Positions 20,603 to 34,054 of a stretch of DNA of 64,000 nucleotides are shown in pieces. The translations under genes and the position numbers were made by a program. The notes beneath the pieces were generated by a model, which had not been told where the DNA came from, searched no databases, and was given only the letters and a program-made list of their open reading frames with translations. Source of the stretch: Karstenula rhodostoma CBS 690.94 (lineage: Eukaryota > Ascomycota > Dothideomycetes > Pleosporales > Didymosphaeriaceae). Where the stretch lies: positions 194,224 through 258,223 of the forward strand of contig MU001503.1 in the NCBI GenBank assembly GCA_010093485.1, written 5' to 3'. The stretch's first letter is position 1, and every line of letters starts with the position of its first letter.

Positions 20603-23600
20603 TCACCCCCCCGTCCCATCCAGGTACGCCCACGACGGATCCATCGTTCCCGCATCAAACCCCGCATTCCTGCTCTGGAACAACCCATAATACCCCCCAA
20701 GATCAACATACTCCGACTCCACAAACATAGCCCCAGCGTTATACGCAAGCTGCGGCTGGTGCTGATGCTGATGCTGATGCTGAGGCTGAGGCTGAGGCTG
20801 AGATTGCGGCATCCGCGCCGCGTGCGCAAACGGCAGTGTCTGCGTGAAGTTGCCCTGGCTTGGTATGTACGTCTCTTGTGGCGGCAAAGGCGCAGCATTC
20901 CACGTAGAGTCGTAGCCCGAGTCGGGCGTGTTGCTGCCGCCTTCGATGGGCGGCGACGCCTCGTGTTTTGCGACGACATGCTCGTGCTCTGGGTACTGCG
21001 CGGGGATGGGGATGTAATCCACGGTGTCTGGCGGCTGGAAGGAGTCGAAGTTCTGGAAGGGCGCTGCCTGGCCGGGTTGCTGCTGTTGTTGTGTATTCTG
21101 CACCGTGATGACCGTTGTTGCGTCGAGCGAGGGGGAAGGCGCGACGGTGGTTTCGATTTCTGGTAGCCGAAGTTGCGAGAGGGAAAGCGCGGGAGAGGTC
21201 TCGCTCTGGGTTAGAGTGGATTGGAAGAGGGAGATGAGCTGCGTTTGGCAGTCCCGCACGATGTCGACGAGACGTTCCTTCAGTCGGTCTTCCAGCGGTT
21301 GTGCTTCTTCCTCGACGGTGACTTCGAGAGTCCTGCGGACTAAGCGCGGTAGTTCGAGGCGAGAGAACTCCTGGAAGCGATTGATGTTGGATGATTCCCC
21401 CGTGGGGCCACCGTTTGTGCAAGGTTGGTATTCAATGTCTTCGGATTTAGTCAGAGGATAACCCTGCCTGGTGAGATGAGAGAGGTACTTACAAGGCGAC
21501 GGCATGTCCACGTCGTTGTCGTCCGGGAACAAGATGCGATATACGCCTTTCCATTTGTCCTCCTCGCTTTGGTACACGAGGCTTCGCTTCTTGCTCTTCA
21601 GCTTCCGCTCCTGGTCCTTGTCGAAGCCCTCGAGCGGTACTTGGTTTTTGATCTCGCAGCCGTGAGGGTCGCGTTGGTGTTCGCGGAGGGTGGGCTCGTT
21701 GGCGAATGTGGAGCAGCAGCGGTTGCATTGTATCGGTAGGAGATGGCGACGGTAAAGATGTTCCCTACACACGTGTTAGAGAACATGGTCAAAACGATGT
21801 TCGCCTGAGCCTGGCTTACTTTAGTCGTGCAACGGTAATGAACCCCGGATCTCGACATGACGTAAATGTCTGATGCCTTCCGGGATTCCGCTTGTAGTAC
21901 GGACACGCGAACCTCAACTCAGGCACACTCTGCTTGTTAGCGCTGTGTTTAGGATCAGGCCGTCTACGCTTGTTCGAATCGTCTCCGTTCTCGTCTGGGG
22001 GAGGCGAGCTGCCACCGCTCAGACTTCGCTTACGGGAAACGAAAGACGAGCTGGAATATGTTGACGATCCGCTCGATCCAGTGTAGTACCCGGAGCCCGC
22101 GCTTCTGGCACTACCAGCGCCGTGGTGCGTACGGACCATTGTATTGAATATTCGGTGGAACTCCCGCATCAGGCGTTCGACCAACTGCTGCTTGACTGGA
22201 GACAGCATGGGTCGGAGGCTATCGGCGTCGGCGACACTGTCCGGAGAGCCTGTGTCCTCGGTCCAGTCTGTCTCCTCGTCGGAGGACTTTACAGCTTCAT
22301 CTTGCGAAGATGTGAGTGACAGACAGCGCGACGATGCTGTGAGCTCGGCTATCTCTTTACTCTCTAGATCCCGTGATCCTAGTGCAGTTGGTGAGTCTGA
22401 GCCTTCGATTGAAGCGAGAGGCGACCGTGGTCGCGCAAAGGTACCATATAGCTGCTCTGGCGTGCGAGGAATATGCAGCGACGCATACGATGCGGGAGAA
22501 ATAATGCCGTGGTCATGTTGACTTTCTCTTGGAACGCTTTCCGTTTGACTGCCTTCGACCAACTGCACTGTTGTGCAGCTTCTTGTAACCTGGCGAAGGG
22601 CACATCCTCGAAGGTGTTCGTAAAACCCTTGGGCATCGAAAGGCTCGGAACACAGTCCACATGTTGCGACCATCTGACTAGTCAAGTGTTGCTGTGGCCA
22701 GTTCTTTTCGCCGTAAACATCATCCTTTCGCCCAGCTGGTGTCTGCTCGACGCCGTGAGTGGTTACGAGATGTTTGAGAAAGGCATCACAGCGATTGAAA
22801 GTCCTCTCGGCTGCAAAGACATTAGTGGGACAGAATCCGCACACCATGGTCTCCTTGAAGTGGCTAAGCGTATGCCGAACTCGGTCGTACGCCCTGGCGA
22901 ATCCCTTGACGTGGTACTCACAGTCGCCGACAGGGCATTTCTCGGGACGCTCCGCCTGATGGGTAAGTAGGTGTGCTGGTAGATCCCGCAGAACTCGGCC
23001 ACAGCCAGGGTATGGGCACATGCCCTTGTCTTGGGTCTCCAGTGAGTCCCATTTGATCGACCTCGCGGACCTTGTGGACGAATTGCGACTGCTTATGGTG
23101 CTGCCGGTCGTCAAGCTTGGGCAGTCGCTATTCCGAGGCCGCTCCACGGCTTCAGAGTTTTTGAGGATGAAGTCCCAATCGGGCACATCTGATATTGAAT
23201 CCGGTAGCTCGTCAACGTCTGACAGGCTTGTAAAGGAACCCGGGTTACAGGGCAACGCAAATTGGCGTGCCTGTTTGCGACTCAGAGAGCGTTCTGGTCC
23301 AGCAGATTGGGAGAGGCTCTGTGCATTGTCAGCCTTGGCCGCGAGATCGAGTTGATGTAACCGGCGTAGCTTGCTTGATCTCGTGATAGAGATGTCAGGT
23401 GCAATACTAGCCCCTCGCAAATGCGACAGACGAGTACACAGTACGCGGTCCAAGTTCCAGATACCGTATTACGTGCTCTGGAGCGTAACATATACCACGT
23501 GGTCACAGGGTTCTTTACATGCAGCTATAGCTGAATGAGATGAAAACAAAGGCTGCACTTACAAGGAGACGCTGATTTGAGGAGTGGGATAGTCGCAGAT

Positions 23601-23796
23601 TCCCGCTTGACTCTGTGCTGTTGTACTTTTTGAATTCGGCTTGGAGGCTGTCTAAGGGAGAGAGGCTCAAGCGATATCGGCGAGCAGACGTTGCGGGCTG
23701 TCTGGTAAGTGTTGAGGGCGATTTACTCGATTCCACGCCGACCGAGGCTTCTGGTCGAACGAAGTCGGTATAGACGTCCTCCCCGAGAGGGTTCAT
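20603..23796 (-). CDS. Multi-C2H2 zinc-finger protein, 963 residues
   Basis: My model has exons 23796-23563, 23369-21820, 21764-21493 and 21438-20603 (2,892 nt, in frame). The 54- and 55-bp introns are clear; the first intron's acceptor (at 23370) is the least certain. The N-terminus (MNPLGEDVYTDFVRPEA) is Ser-rich. Finger-like Cys/His pairs follow: CPYPGCGRVLRDLPAHLLTH, CPVGDCEYHVKGF...H, CGFC...H, CGLCSEPFDAQGFYEHL. After a Ser-rich linker comes the conserved FACPYYKRNPGRHQTFTSC and, across the intron, ARLKEHLYRRHLLPIQC and CNRCCSTFANEPTLREHQRD. The Gln/His/Pro-rich tail has a PQ-repeat. The arrangement is common in ascomycetes, often expanded in Pleosporales; individual functions are mostly unknown. 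DNA or RNA binding is likely. Confidence 0.85.
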
Positions 23797-24904
23797 CTTG
23801 AACGAGTGTGAAGGGTAATTAGTAGCGAGTAGTGGCAAGGCTATCGTTCCTGCACCATGGAAGCGGCAAGGCGCTGTATATTAAAAAATGGGGAAAAACG
23901 GGCCGCGTTGTCACAGCCGTCAATGTCGCTCAAGAAACGTGGGCATCCCGCGAGCATTGGACCTTCCAGCGGTCACCACATAAAGGGTCTCTCCCATCAC
24001 GATGCGTGTTGTACGCATCTGCGCGTTTTGTTCTAAGAAAAGCAATCGAATGCCGGTGAGGAGCACAGACATGCATGCCTGTCAGCCCGCTCAGCTCCCG
24101 ATAGGTTGTGTGAAGCGTGCTGATTGGCCCGCTCAATCCGATACGTAGAACCCTACTTGCATGTCCATGGGCGCTATCGTTTCGAGATTATATTGATTGT
24201 GTAGGACGCCATGCAGGGTACGCTGCGCATTCCTGCGTCCTGCGTCCCGCGAGCGGTGCCTGGTGTAATTCGCGGTTTTGAGGGACCCAAGGGATGAGTG
24301 GGTAGAAGCATGCAGGGCTGAGGACCGATGCTTGGTTGGGTTTCCGATCAGGTGTTTACATGACGAAATGCAGCAGTTTTGTGCGATGCTCCCTTGCGGT
24401 TCATTAGAACGCCAAGCACGTCGAACACATTGCGTGCAAGATCCGTGGATGGCAAAGAAGTGCCGGGGAAGTGGATGCTGGAGGAAGCCGAGGAAATTGA
24501 GACACGATATTGCAGCCACCATCACAGCCACCATCACAGCCACATCCCCACTTCCCGTGGCGTCCCACTACGGACTTCCTCCTTCCCTTTTCCTCTTTCG
24601 CACCTTGTTCAGTTCTAAACTGACGCCTTCTCATCCATATACAAGGCTGAGTCGAGAAGTCCGGTACTGCAATGCTCATCTGGGGTGACACAGAACTAAG
24701 CTGTTGATGGGGCACTGTAGTGGTTATTTGATGGATCCCAAATTATCTCCATCTGACTACACTTCAATCTGTTTCACTTTCTAGGCCAAAGACAAGCTGT
24801 GAATCGCGCATTGGTTCCTCTCGCCACACCTTTCCGGTCGCCGTCCGACCCGACTCTATCCTCTTGTCCACGAAAAGCGGCATCGAACCCTCCTAACGTC
24901 CCCC
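23797..24904. other. Spacer up to the AT-rich block
   Basis: Contains the zinc-finger gene promoter and no supported gene. A 12-bp repeat CAGCCACCATCA (about 2.4 copies) lies at 24514-24542. Base composition falls abruptly after about 24,905. Confidence 0.5.
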
Positions 24905-26668
24905 CCTATATGACGAAAAACCCCCGGTGTAGATATAGAAAAATCACAACAATAATATCTTAACTACTATACAGTTTTCTAAAGCCAGGTTTAAGTATTA
25001 AGTCTAGATCCTACCTTAGTCCTAGATTATTAGCTTATAGCCCTAATTTATAATACCCTAATTATACTATTAATTATTATATATATCTATCTATAATATT
25101 ATTATTTTCTTACCCCTACTATATCGCGATTAAATATATAATACTATCCCTTAGACCCCTTTAGCTATACTAATATTATTTTAGAGACTTTTAAAAATAT
25201 TTTATACTTTTAGAAAAGTTATAGTATAGATTTTAAAAGTTTCTCTATAAAGAGAAATATAATAGCTTCTTAGTATAGGACTTTTAGAAAATTTACTTAG
25301 TAATTTATTCTACTTAAATACTTAATACTATACTTATTTAATCTAGTATACTATACCTATTTAAAAATATTTAATAGTAACTATCTTTAGTAATATAGTA
25401 CTACTTATTTATTATTACTTATATATTTAGTTCTAGCTTATATCTATCCCTTTCTACTACTATTATATTATAATCTCTATCTTTATAAATATAGACTAAG
25501 CTAGCTAAGTACTAGTAGAAGGTTTTTCTATAAATCTACTCTAGATATAGGCTACCTAGTCTAAGTATACTAGTATACCTCTAATAATACTTTATTACTA
25601 CGCTTATAAATAACCCTCTAAAGTAGAAAAGGCTTAGAAATAATAATACTTTATTTTAGTAGAAGAAAAAGCTATAGTTATATTTTTATTACTAATATCT
25701 AATCTTAGATATCTAGTTTATATTAAGTATATACTATTACTAGCCCTTATTTTTATTTAATAGTAGTTACTTATAGTAAAGCCTCTAGATAAGAACTAGC
25801 TATAAGCTTTTAAGAAATATTATTCTAAATTTAAAATAAAAACTATAAAGGTAATAGACTAGACTAGTTTAAATTCTAATCTAGGTCTATAGAACTATAT
25901 AGTATATTTATAATAAGAGAGAAATCTTTTTATTTTTCTTTAATACTTATTTACTTACTTTTAGACCTTTATTTATATAATTTAGACCTTTTTTTTTTAT
26001 ATATTTTTATACTTTTTTAATTATTAGTATAATACTAACTATTATTTAAATACTAACTTTTCTACTTATTTATACTTATTAATATTCTTAACTTTTATCT
26101 ATAGCTTATAGCTTACTTTATTACTATTACTATTACTATTAATACTATTTAACTATTATTATCTATCTATTATTACTATTAATATTATTTACTATTTTTT
26201 ACTTTACCTACTATTATAGAGTAGCTATTACCTACTTTATATTTATTAACTATATAAATTACTCTAATTTAATTATAATTATCTTTACTATAAAGTCTAG
26301 CTCCTTTTAATCCTTAAAAATTATTATAATTATTTTTTACTACTTATATATAAAATCCTTATTCTTAATTAACTACTATAGTATTATTTCTATATAGTCT
26401 AGATTAGTAATATTATATTAGTAATACTATATATATATATATATAAGAAACTTACTAATAAACTCTATAATTATATAGTCTATAACTATAACTTATAGTA
26501 TTTATATACTAGATTAATTATTATACTAATAAAGGTTAACTTATTAGATAATATATTAGATTTTATAATATATATAATTAGATATATCTAGATTATTAAT
26601 AGATTTACTACTAGTATATACTAAGTTATATTTATTACTAAAAATTAGTTACTTACTATTATTAGCTA

Positions 26669-27096
26669 TTTTAATAGAGATATAGTATAAGTTTCTTTCT
26701 ATAAAAGCTAGCCTTTATATATAATATTATAAATTACTTATTACTAGTAGGTAACCTCTCTTTTATATTCTTTTTTAAATTATAATATTATTAATATTTT
26801 ATAATATCCTTAATATTTTATAACTTCTCTATAATTATATATTAGGTATTAGTAAATAAGGAGTATACTACTCTACTAGTATTATATAGTATTATAATAT
26901 TATAGTATTATAATATTATTATATTATATAATATATATAGATAGGTTAATACTTAATTAATTAAATCTAGTATTATAGGTACCCTTCTTTTTCTTTTATT
27001 ATAAATAGTATTATTCTTTAAAGCTATTTAATAGAACTATATAATACCTCTAGATCTTTTTTTATTACTAGATAGTTATAATAGTAGCTTTATATT
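26669..27096 (+). repeat. About 425-bp direct repeat, left copy
   Basis: Matches 35290-35717 with many transition differences but no net indel: the offset is 8,621 bp at both ends. It starts TTTTAATAGAGATATAG and ends TTTATATT followed by an A-tract. Either an RIP-mutated LTR pair or two copies of a short repeat. The A-tract and the non-retroviral content between the copies leave this open. Confidence 0.8.
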
Positions 27097-29049
27097 AAAA
27101 AAAAAAAAAGAAAAAAAAAGTGCGATCTCAGGATTTTTTAAGTATGATATAATCATTAGAAATATAATAATTAGAAATATAATCTAGAATCTAGTTATTC
27201 TATCTAAAAATATCTATAATATAGATAAAATAGGAGTTATACTAAATATATTTAACTTAATAAAAGTTCTTATAAGTAAAGATAACTTATATAAATATTA
27301 AGAAGTAGATATTAAATAAACTATAGTAACTATTATTAAGTATATAAGTAGTAATAATAAATTATTACTTCTACTTATTATCTAGCTAGTTTTAACCTAC
27401 TAAAATAACTAGATAATATATTTAATATCTAGCTAGTATTATATTTACTTAGAGAATAGGTATAATAATTTTAAAATTAACTTAGAATAGCTTACTTATA
27501 TATTTAATTCTTAAACTAGATAATAGGCTAATAGAAAATTATAAGTACTAATATATAATAGTTTTAGAACCTATAAAATACTTAAAATTTTAAAGTTTTA
27601 TTTTAAAACTAATATTCTTCTATACTATCTTTCCTTTTATACTTTCTATAAAATATAGCCCTATAATATTAATATCTTTATACCTCTAAAAGTAGCCTAT
27701 TAAAATAAAATAGAATAGCTACTTTAAGGGGGTCTAAATAATATTAGTAAGAAGTATTTTACCTCTCTTTATAAGCCTATAAAAGAGAAGGCTTTTTTTA
27801 AAAAAAATATTACTACTTTATAAATAGCTATAAAATTATTTCTATTTAATTTAAAAAGAATACTTTATAGTATACTAGCGCCTCTTCCTATACTAAGTAT
27901 ATTAAATAAGGCCTCTAGTCTATAACTTAAAGTATTAAAAATACCTAACTAATATTAGTTAGTTATCTCTTTATTTATTTATTTAGAATTCTTACTTTAC
28001 TAAGTTAAGTTTATTTAATTACTATCTTTTCCTAGAACTAGTTATTAAGATTTATTAAAAGCTACTAATTATAGCTAGATACTAGTTAACTATATTATAA
28101 TCCTTATTACTTTATTCTATTATTAATATAATACTAAACTCCTATATTTAGTATTTTATAATTAAATACTATATACCTTTATTACTATTATTAAATACTA
28201 ATTATATATAGCTATTATCCCTATCTCTATTTTTTATTTTTTATCTTTTACCCTTTATATATTACCCTATAGACTCTATACTTAGAATTTAGAATAGGAC
28301 TTAGAATTCCTTTATTATTACTATTATTATTATCTATATCTATACTATTATACTATATAAAATCTCCTATATTTAGTAGATACTTACCTTATTACCTATT
28401 ATCTCTATTATAAACTTTTTATTCTTCTTAATTTTTTTTTTATTATTATAGTAATTTTATATATTCTATATCTCCTATTATTATAGTATATATTTATAAT
28501 TAGGAGATAATAGATATTATATTACTAATTAATTTAATTTATATAATTTAAGTACTTTTTTTATACTTATATATACTTTAGATTTAGATTTTAATTAGCT
28601 TTTAACTTTTTAAATATTATAACTATTATTTATTATTACTATTATTATTTAAATACCCTTACTATATTTCTCTACTTTATTATAGGTATTAGTTATTAGT
28701 ATTTTTAGATAGATAATAGGGAATAAGTATATTACTACCTATATAGGCTTATTAATTAGGTTAATTCTAAGGTATAAGTAATATATTAGTAAGTTTAAAA
28801 CTATAAGTATTATATTATATTATTAAATAGAATTTATAATATATTAAGAATAAGTATTTTACTTATATTCTTTTCTTTTTTTATATATATACTATTAATA
28901 ATTAATAGAGTATAGAATAGAAGAAAATAATATAGATAGTAATACCTACCTATATATATTTTTCTCCTAGTCTTAATAAGAACTATTTTTTTTAATACCT
29001 TATTAATTCTCTATTATTAGATTTCTTATATATTAGTAGATATATACTA

Positions 29050-29232
29050 AGCCTATTTTAACTAGCTTAGTACTATACCCTTTTTAGTTAGTCTATATAT
29101 AAATACTAGATAAGCCTTAACTACTTTTTTAGTCCCCCTTTATTTATATATTAGTAAAATATAATATATCTTTTTATCCTCCTTACTTTATTAATTTACC
29201 TACCCTTATAGTAATTATATATAATATATATA
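29050..29232 (-). mobile_element. SINE-like short repeat, copy in the left palindrome arm
   Basis: Reverse complement of the element at 29346-29533. It lacks about 27 bp near one end. It pre-dates the inverted duplication because it occupies the same place in both arms. Confidence 0.7.
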
Positions 29233-29345
29233 TAAAAATACCTATAATACTAGTAATAATAAATAGTTTTATATTTTTATATAACTTAATATAGTAAAAT
29301 ACTCGCGCTCTTTTTAATAAATTAAGTAAATATTATTTATAGAGA

Positions 29346-29533
29346 TATATATTATAGAGATTCACTATAAGGTAGGATAACTTAATAAAGTAGGGGGGAT
29401 AAAAAGGTATATTATACTTTACTAATATATAAATAAAGGGGGACTAAAAAAGTAGCTAAGGCGTGCCCAGTGTCTATATATAGGCTAACTATAAAGGGTA
29501 TAGTACTAAGCTAGCTAAAATAGGACTAGCGTA
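29346..29533 (+). mobile_element. SINE-like short repeat, copy in the right palindrome arm
   Basis: Same family as 33852-34036: shares TATAGAGATTCACTATAAGG at the start, the AAAAAAGTAGCTAAGGCG core and the AATAGGACTAGCG end. Partly RIP-mutated. Confidence 0.75.
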
Positions 29534-30639
29534 ATACTAATTCTAAATAGACTTAGTATATACTTACTAATATATAAGAATTCTAATAATAGAGAGTTAT
29601 TAATAAATAAAAAGGATAGTTTTTATTAAAACTAGAAGAAAAATATATATAGATAGATACTATTACCTATATTACTTTCTCCTATTCTATACTCTATTAG
29701 TTATTAATAATATATATATAAGAAAAGAAAAGAATATAAATAAAATACCTATCCCTAGTATATAAATTCTACTTAATAGTATAATACTCTATTTATAGTT
29801 TTTAGACTTACTAATATATTACCTATACTTTAGAATTAATCTAACTAATAAACCTATATAGGTAGAGATATACTTATTCCCTACTATCTATTTAGGGATA
29901 ATAATAATAACTAATACTTATAATATAGCTATAGAGTATAGTAAGGAATTTTAAATAATAATAATAATAATAGATAAGAATTATAATATCTATAAAATTA
30001 AGAGCTAGCTAAGATTTAAAGTTATATATATAGATATAAAGGAAGTACTTATATTATATAAATTAGATTAGCTAGTAATATAATATTTAATAACTAGTAG
30101 CTATAGATATATACTATAGTAATAAAAGATATAAAGTATATAAAATTACTATAATAATAAAAAGAAGACTAAGAAGAATAAAAAGTTTATAGTAGAAATA
30201 ATAGATAAGGTAAGTATCTACTAGATATAGAAGATCCTATATAGTATAGTAGTATAGGTAAAGTTTTAAGTCCTATTCTATTTTAAGTCCTAAGTATAAA
30301 ACCTATAAGATAATATATAAAAGGTAAAGAATAAAGGGTAAAATAAAGGATAAAAATAGTAGTTATATAGGGTTAGTATTTAAAAGTAGAGTATTAGGGG
30401 TATATAGTATATTTAATTATAAAATACTAAGTATAGGAGCTTAGTATCGCGTTAATAGTAGAATAAAGTAATAAGGATTATAATATAAAGTTAACTAGTA
30501 TTTAATTATAATTAGTAGCTTTTAATAGATTTTAATAACTAGTTCTAGAGAAAGATAGTAATTAAATAAACTTAACTTAGTAAAGTAAGAATTCTAAATA
30601 AATAAATAAAGAGGTAACTAACTAATACTAGCTAAAATA

Positions 30640-31090
30640 TATATAGAAACTAGTAAATACTATTTAGATATCTTTTACTAAATAGATTCTTTTAGAAGAC
30701 TAGAATTAGTTCTTATTAAAGCTAAATAAAAAAGTAAAGGTCTACTAATTAATAAAATCTATTATTCTAGGAAAAGCTAAGGTAATAAACTATAAAGATT
30801 TTAATAAGGTAAAAAGAAAGTATATTAAGAAAAAAAATACCTAAGCTATTATAGGTAAGAAAAAATATAATTATAAGTATAAATATTCTAAACTAGAATC
30901 TAACTTAGAATAAGGGTAGAAAATAGAGATAGGCCTATTAATATTAGTATAAAAGGTAAAAGCTATATACTTAAGTAATAGAATAAAGTATATAAAAGTA
31001 CTAGAGCTATAGAGAATACTAGTAGTAAGAATATATTAGGCTAGTATAGTTAAAATTTCCTATAAAGTTAGTATTACTATAAGTATTAAA
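30640..31090 (+). pseudogene. RIP-degraded pogo/Fot-type (DDE_1) transposase, C-terminal part
   Basis: One frame with scattered TAA/TAG codons reads through some 130 codons and keeps the tail pattern of fungal pogo-like transposases. A LED*N*FLLKLN stretch is followed by SIILGKAKVINYKDF and a Lys-rich run (KVKRKYIKKKN). Reversing C->T and G->A changes gives the familiar LGKAKVMSYEDxxxARxKR-like block. The catalytic DDE core is not recognisable upstream; the palindrome arm ends just before this remnant. It must be inactive. Confidence 0.6.
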
Positions 31091-32896
31091 TCTAGATATA
31101 GTAATTTATATAGAACCTTTTAGTCTAAATAATATATAGTACCTATATTTATATACTATAGTTTAAACCTAACCTCTATTAGATTTTATTATTAGGTATT
31201 ATATATAAACTAATATCTATTATTTACTAAATATATAACTAGAGTAGATAGTTTTATTATCTACTAATTAGAGTCTAGTTTTAGTAGAATATAGTCTAGT
31301 TTATTTAATAGTCTACTAATTAGAATTACTTTACCTTACTCTACTATAATCTAAGTTACCTACTCTAGTTTAAAGTATTTTCTCTATAATATATCTTAAA
31401 AGAAATTTATAATATAAGCTATTCTATTTATAGTATTATTTATATATAAGAAATAATAGTTATTACTATTAATTATAATATATAAGTAGATAAGGAAATA
31501 TATAATTATATACTTCTATACCTTTAGTCTAGTATAAATAAAATCTAGATTTTTTTTTATAAAATATAGTTACTAGAGATTTAGTAGAATAGTATACTTA
31601 GCCTTATAAGAGACTTTATAAAGAATAAAAAGGTATTTACCTATATTATACTTTTATATATTTAGATTACTAGTAAAAAGATAACTTTTAATAAGTTTAC
31701 TACTAGTAAAGAATATAAGACTAGTTATAATAAAATCTATTTTTATATATAATAAGCTAAATATAATAGTTTATACTATTTCTAGATAGATATTTACTAT
31801 ATTAATAAAGTAGATACTATTAAGCTCTAATATATAATTAACTCTATATTTTACTAATATTAAAAGGTAGTTAAATACTATATTTTTCTACTAGATATAC
31901 TAATAGCTAATTTAAAAATAATAATCTAAAAATAGATATTATAAAATAGTTAATAGTTTATTTAAAACTAGATTTTCTAAAAGCTACTTATTTTATAGAT
32001 TATAAATTTCTTCTTTAAAGATAGTAAGTATATAGAAATATAATATAAGCTAAAATAAAAAATTTATAAAATTATAAGTATATCTATTATAGCTTTTATA
32101 GGGGCCTTATTAAATAGTTTTAGTATTAATAAGTATCTATTTTAGTTAGAATAGTATTATATTATATATAAGAAAGATATAGTATATTACTTACTAGATA
32201 TATTTAGTATCTTTATATATCTAAATTATAGTAAAAGATAGGAAAATATATTTAGAAGACTTAAAAAGGTAATTAAAAAAAACTTAAGGAAATTATTCTA
32301 AAAATTAAAGGTAAATATATTATAGAGAGGGTATAGTATATTTAATAAGTTTAATATATCTAAATTAATTATTTAGTTCTATATATATACTTTTTATTTA
32401 CTAATATTAGGACTTAGATATTTCTAAAGTACTTTACTATATACTATTCCTTAAAAACTAATACTTTATTAGAAAGAAAGAAAAGCTAGACCTACTTAAT
32501 TAGAAACTACTAGTAGATTAAGACTACTAGAAGATATCTATTATAGAACTTAGTAAAATAGATAAAATATAGATTACCTTATAATTTATATATACTATTA
32601 AAAAATTAATATTAGTAGTCTTAATCTTTTAGATCTTAGTACTAAATATAGAAAGTTTTAAGTAAATATATATAAGTATTATAGTAGTCCTTAAAATTAG
32701 ATAGATTAGAGCTAGTAAGAATAATATAAAAAAACTTTTAAAAGACTATCTAAGCTTAAACTATATAATTTACTAATTACTAGTACTTAATAATACTAAT
32801 AATATTAATCTTATATCTAGTATAGAGTAATTACTAGGTATTTTTAACTACCTTCTAGAGAGTAAGAAGGGTATAATTCTATTTACTATATATATA

Positions 32897-32999
32897 TTAT
32901 AGATAATTACTATAAGGTAAAGTAAATTTATAAAGTAAGGGGGATAATAAGGTATTATACTTTACTAATATATAGGAACTAAAAAAGTGGCTAAGGCGT
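32897..32999 (-). mobile_element. SINE-like short repeat inserted in the NLR remnant, truncated copy
   Basis: 103 bp flanked by a 12-bp duplication ACTATATATATA (32885-32896 and 33000-33011). It shares one end (TATAGATAATTACTATAAGG) with the copy at 33852 but stops inside the CTAAGGCG core. The shared end with variable truncation of the other end, plus target duplications of different length, suits target-primed retroposition with the element on the minus strand. That is why the strand is given as minus. Confidence 0.75.
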
Positions 33000-33851
33000 A
33001 CTATATATATAGAGGAAGTAGTAGTATTACTAATATAAGGAGATATACTTAAACTTAGGTTTATAAGCTAAGGAGATATTATAGAATTTCTAGAGAAGTC
33101 TATAATTAATAAAAGCCTTATTTAAAATAGTAAAACTATAGAAGTATTATTAAATAAACTAGTATATCTATTTTTAGCTATTATATAAATAGTTTTTTTT
33201 CTAAATATAAACTAGACTATTATTATAAAATATCTATAATTACTAAAAAGTATAGAGTAGAATATTATTAGTCTAATAAATAAAGAATTCTATAATTATA
33301 TATACTATAAAGGCTTAGTAAATATAATAGTATTAACTTAGATAGTTTTATTTAAATAGTTTTAAAAGTATAATTTAATAGCTATAGAACTCTTAGAGTT
33401 TATATTTTATATTAAGTAGAAAACTATACTATAATTACTATTATAATAGGTATAGCTAGAGGAGTAAATAGAATAGGCTATAGGTATATTATATAGATAC
33501 TCCTTTATATTAAAATAAGATAATATTACTTTTAAAAAAGTAGAGAGAAAAGAAAAGTAGTATAATTTATATTAGCTTATATATCTAGTAACTAGAATTT
33601 AGGTTTATAAATATAGTAATATAGTATATATAATTAAAAGTACTATAAAGTATATTACTAAGATTTTTCTAATAGATAACTTTACTAATTAGACTATCTA
33701 GAGGGTATATATATCCTATATACTAAAACTACTAGTAGTAAAGTACTTATATAATATTAAAAATAGAGTTTATTTAAGTTTATAAGTAGAATAATACCTA
33801 TATTTTAATAGTAGAATTAGAGAAATAATTATATAACTAGAAGAGTATTAT

Positions 33852-34036
33852 ATTATAGAGATTTACTATAAGGTAGGGTAACTTAATAAAGTAGGGGGAT
33901 AAAAAGGCGCGTTGTGCTTTACCAATACATAAATAAAGGGGGACTAAAAAAGTAGCTAAGGCGCGCCCAGCGTCTATACGCAGGCTAACTAAAAAGGGTA
34001 TAGCACCAAGCTAGCTAAAATAGGACTAGCGCGAAG
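33852..34036 (-). mobile_element. SINE-like short repeat inserted in the NLR remnant, fuller copy
   Basis: 185 bp flanked by GAGTATTAT at 33843-33851 and 34037-34045. It keeps islands such as AAGGCGCGCCCAGCG and GGCGCGTTGTGC, so it is far less mutated than the host gene. This may mean it is younger, or that repeats this short escape RIP. No terminal inverted repeats and no clear pol III boxes were found. Confidence 0.78.
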
Positions 34037-34054
34037 GAGTATTATTAGTTAAGG

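Larger units (their letters stand above)
27945..30633. repeat. 2.7-kb imperfect inverted repeat (palindrome)
   Basis: Left arm about 27945-29232, right arm about 29346-30633, with a spacer of about 110 bp. Paired landmarks include GAATTC at 27986 against 30589, and the 17-mer at 29064-29080 against its complement at 29496-29512. Position sums (58,576-58,580) are constant to within a few bases, so the arms are nearly collinear. The arms differ mostly by transitions, as expected after independent RIP. Each arm carries one copy of the SINE-like repeat. The origin may be a head-to-head transposon insertion or an inverted duplication. Confidence 0.85.
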
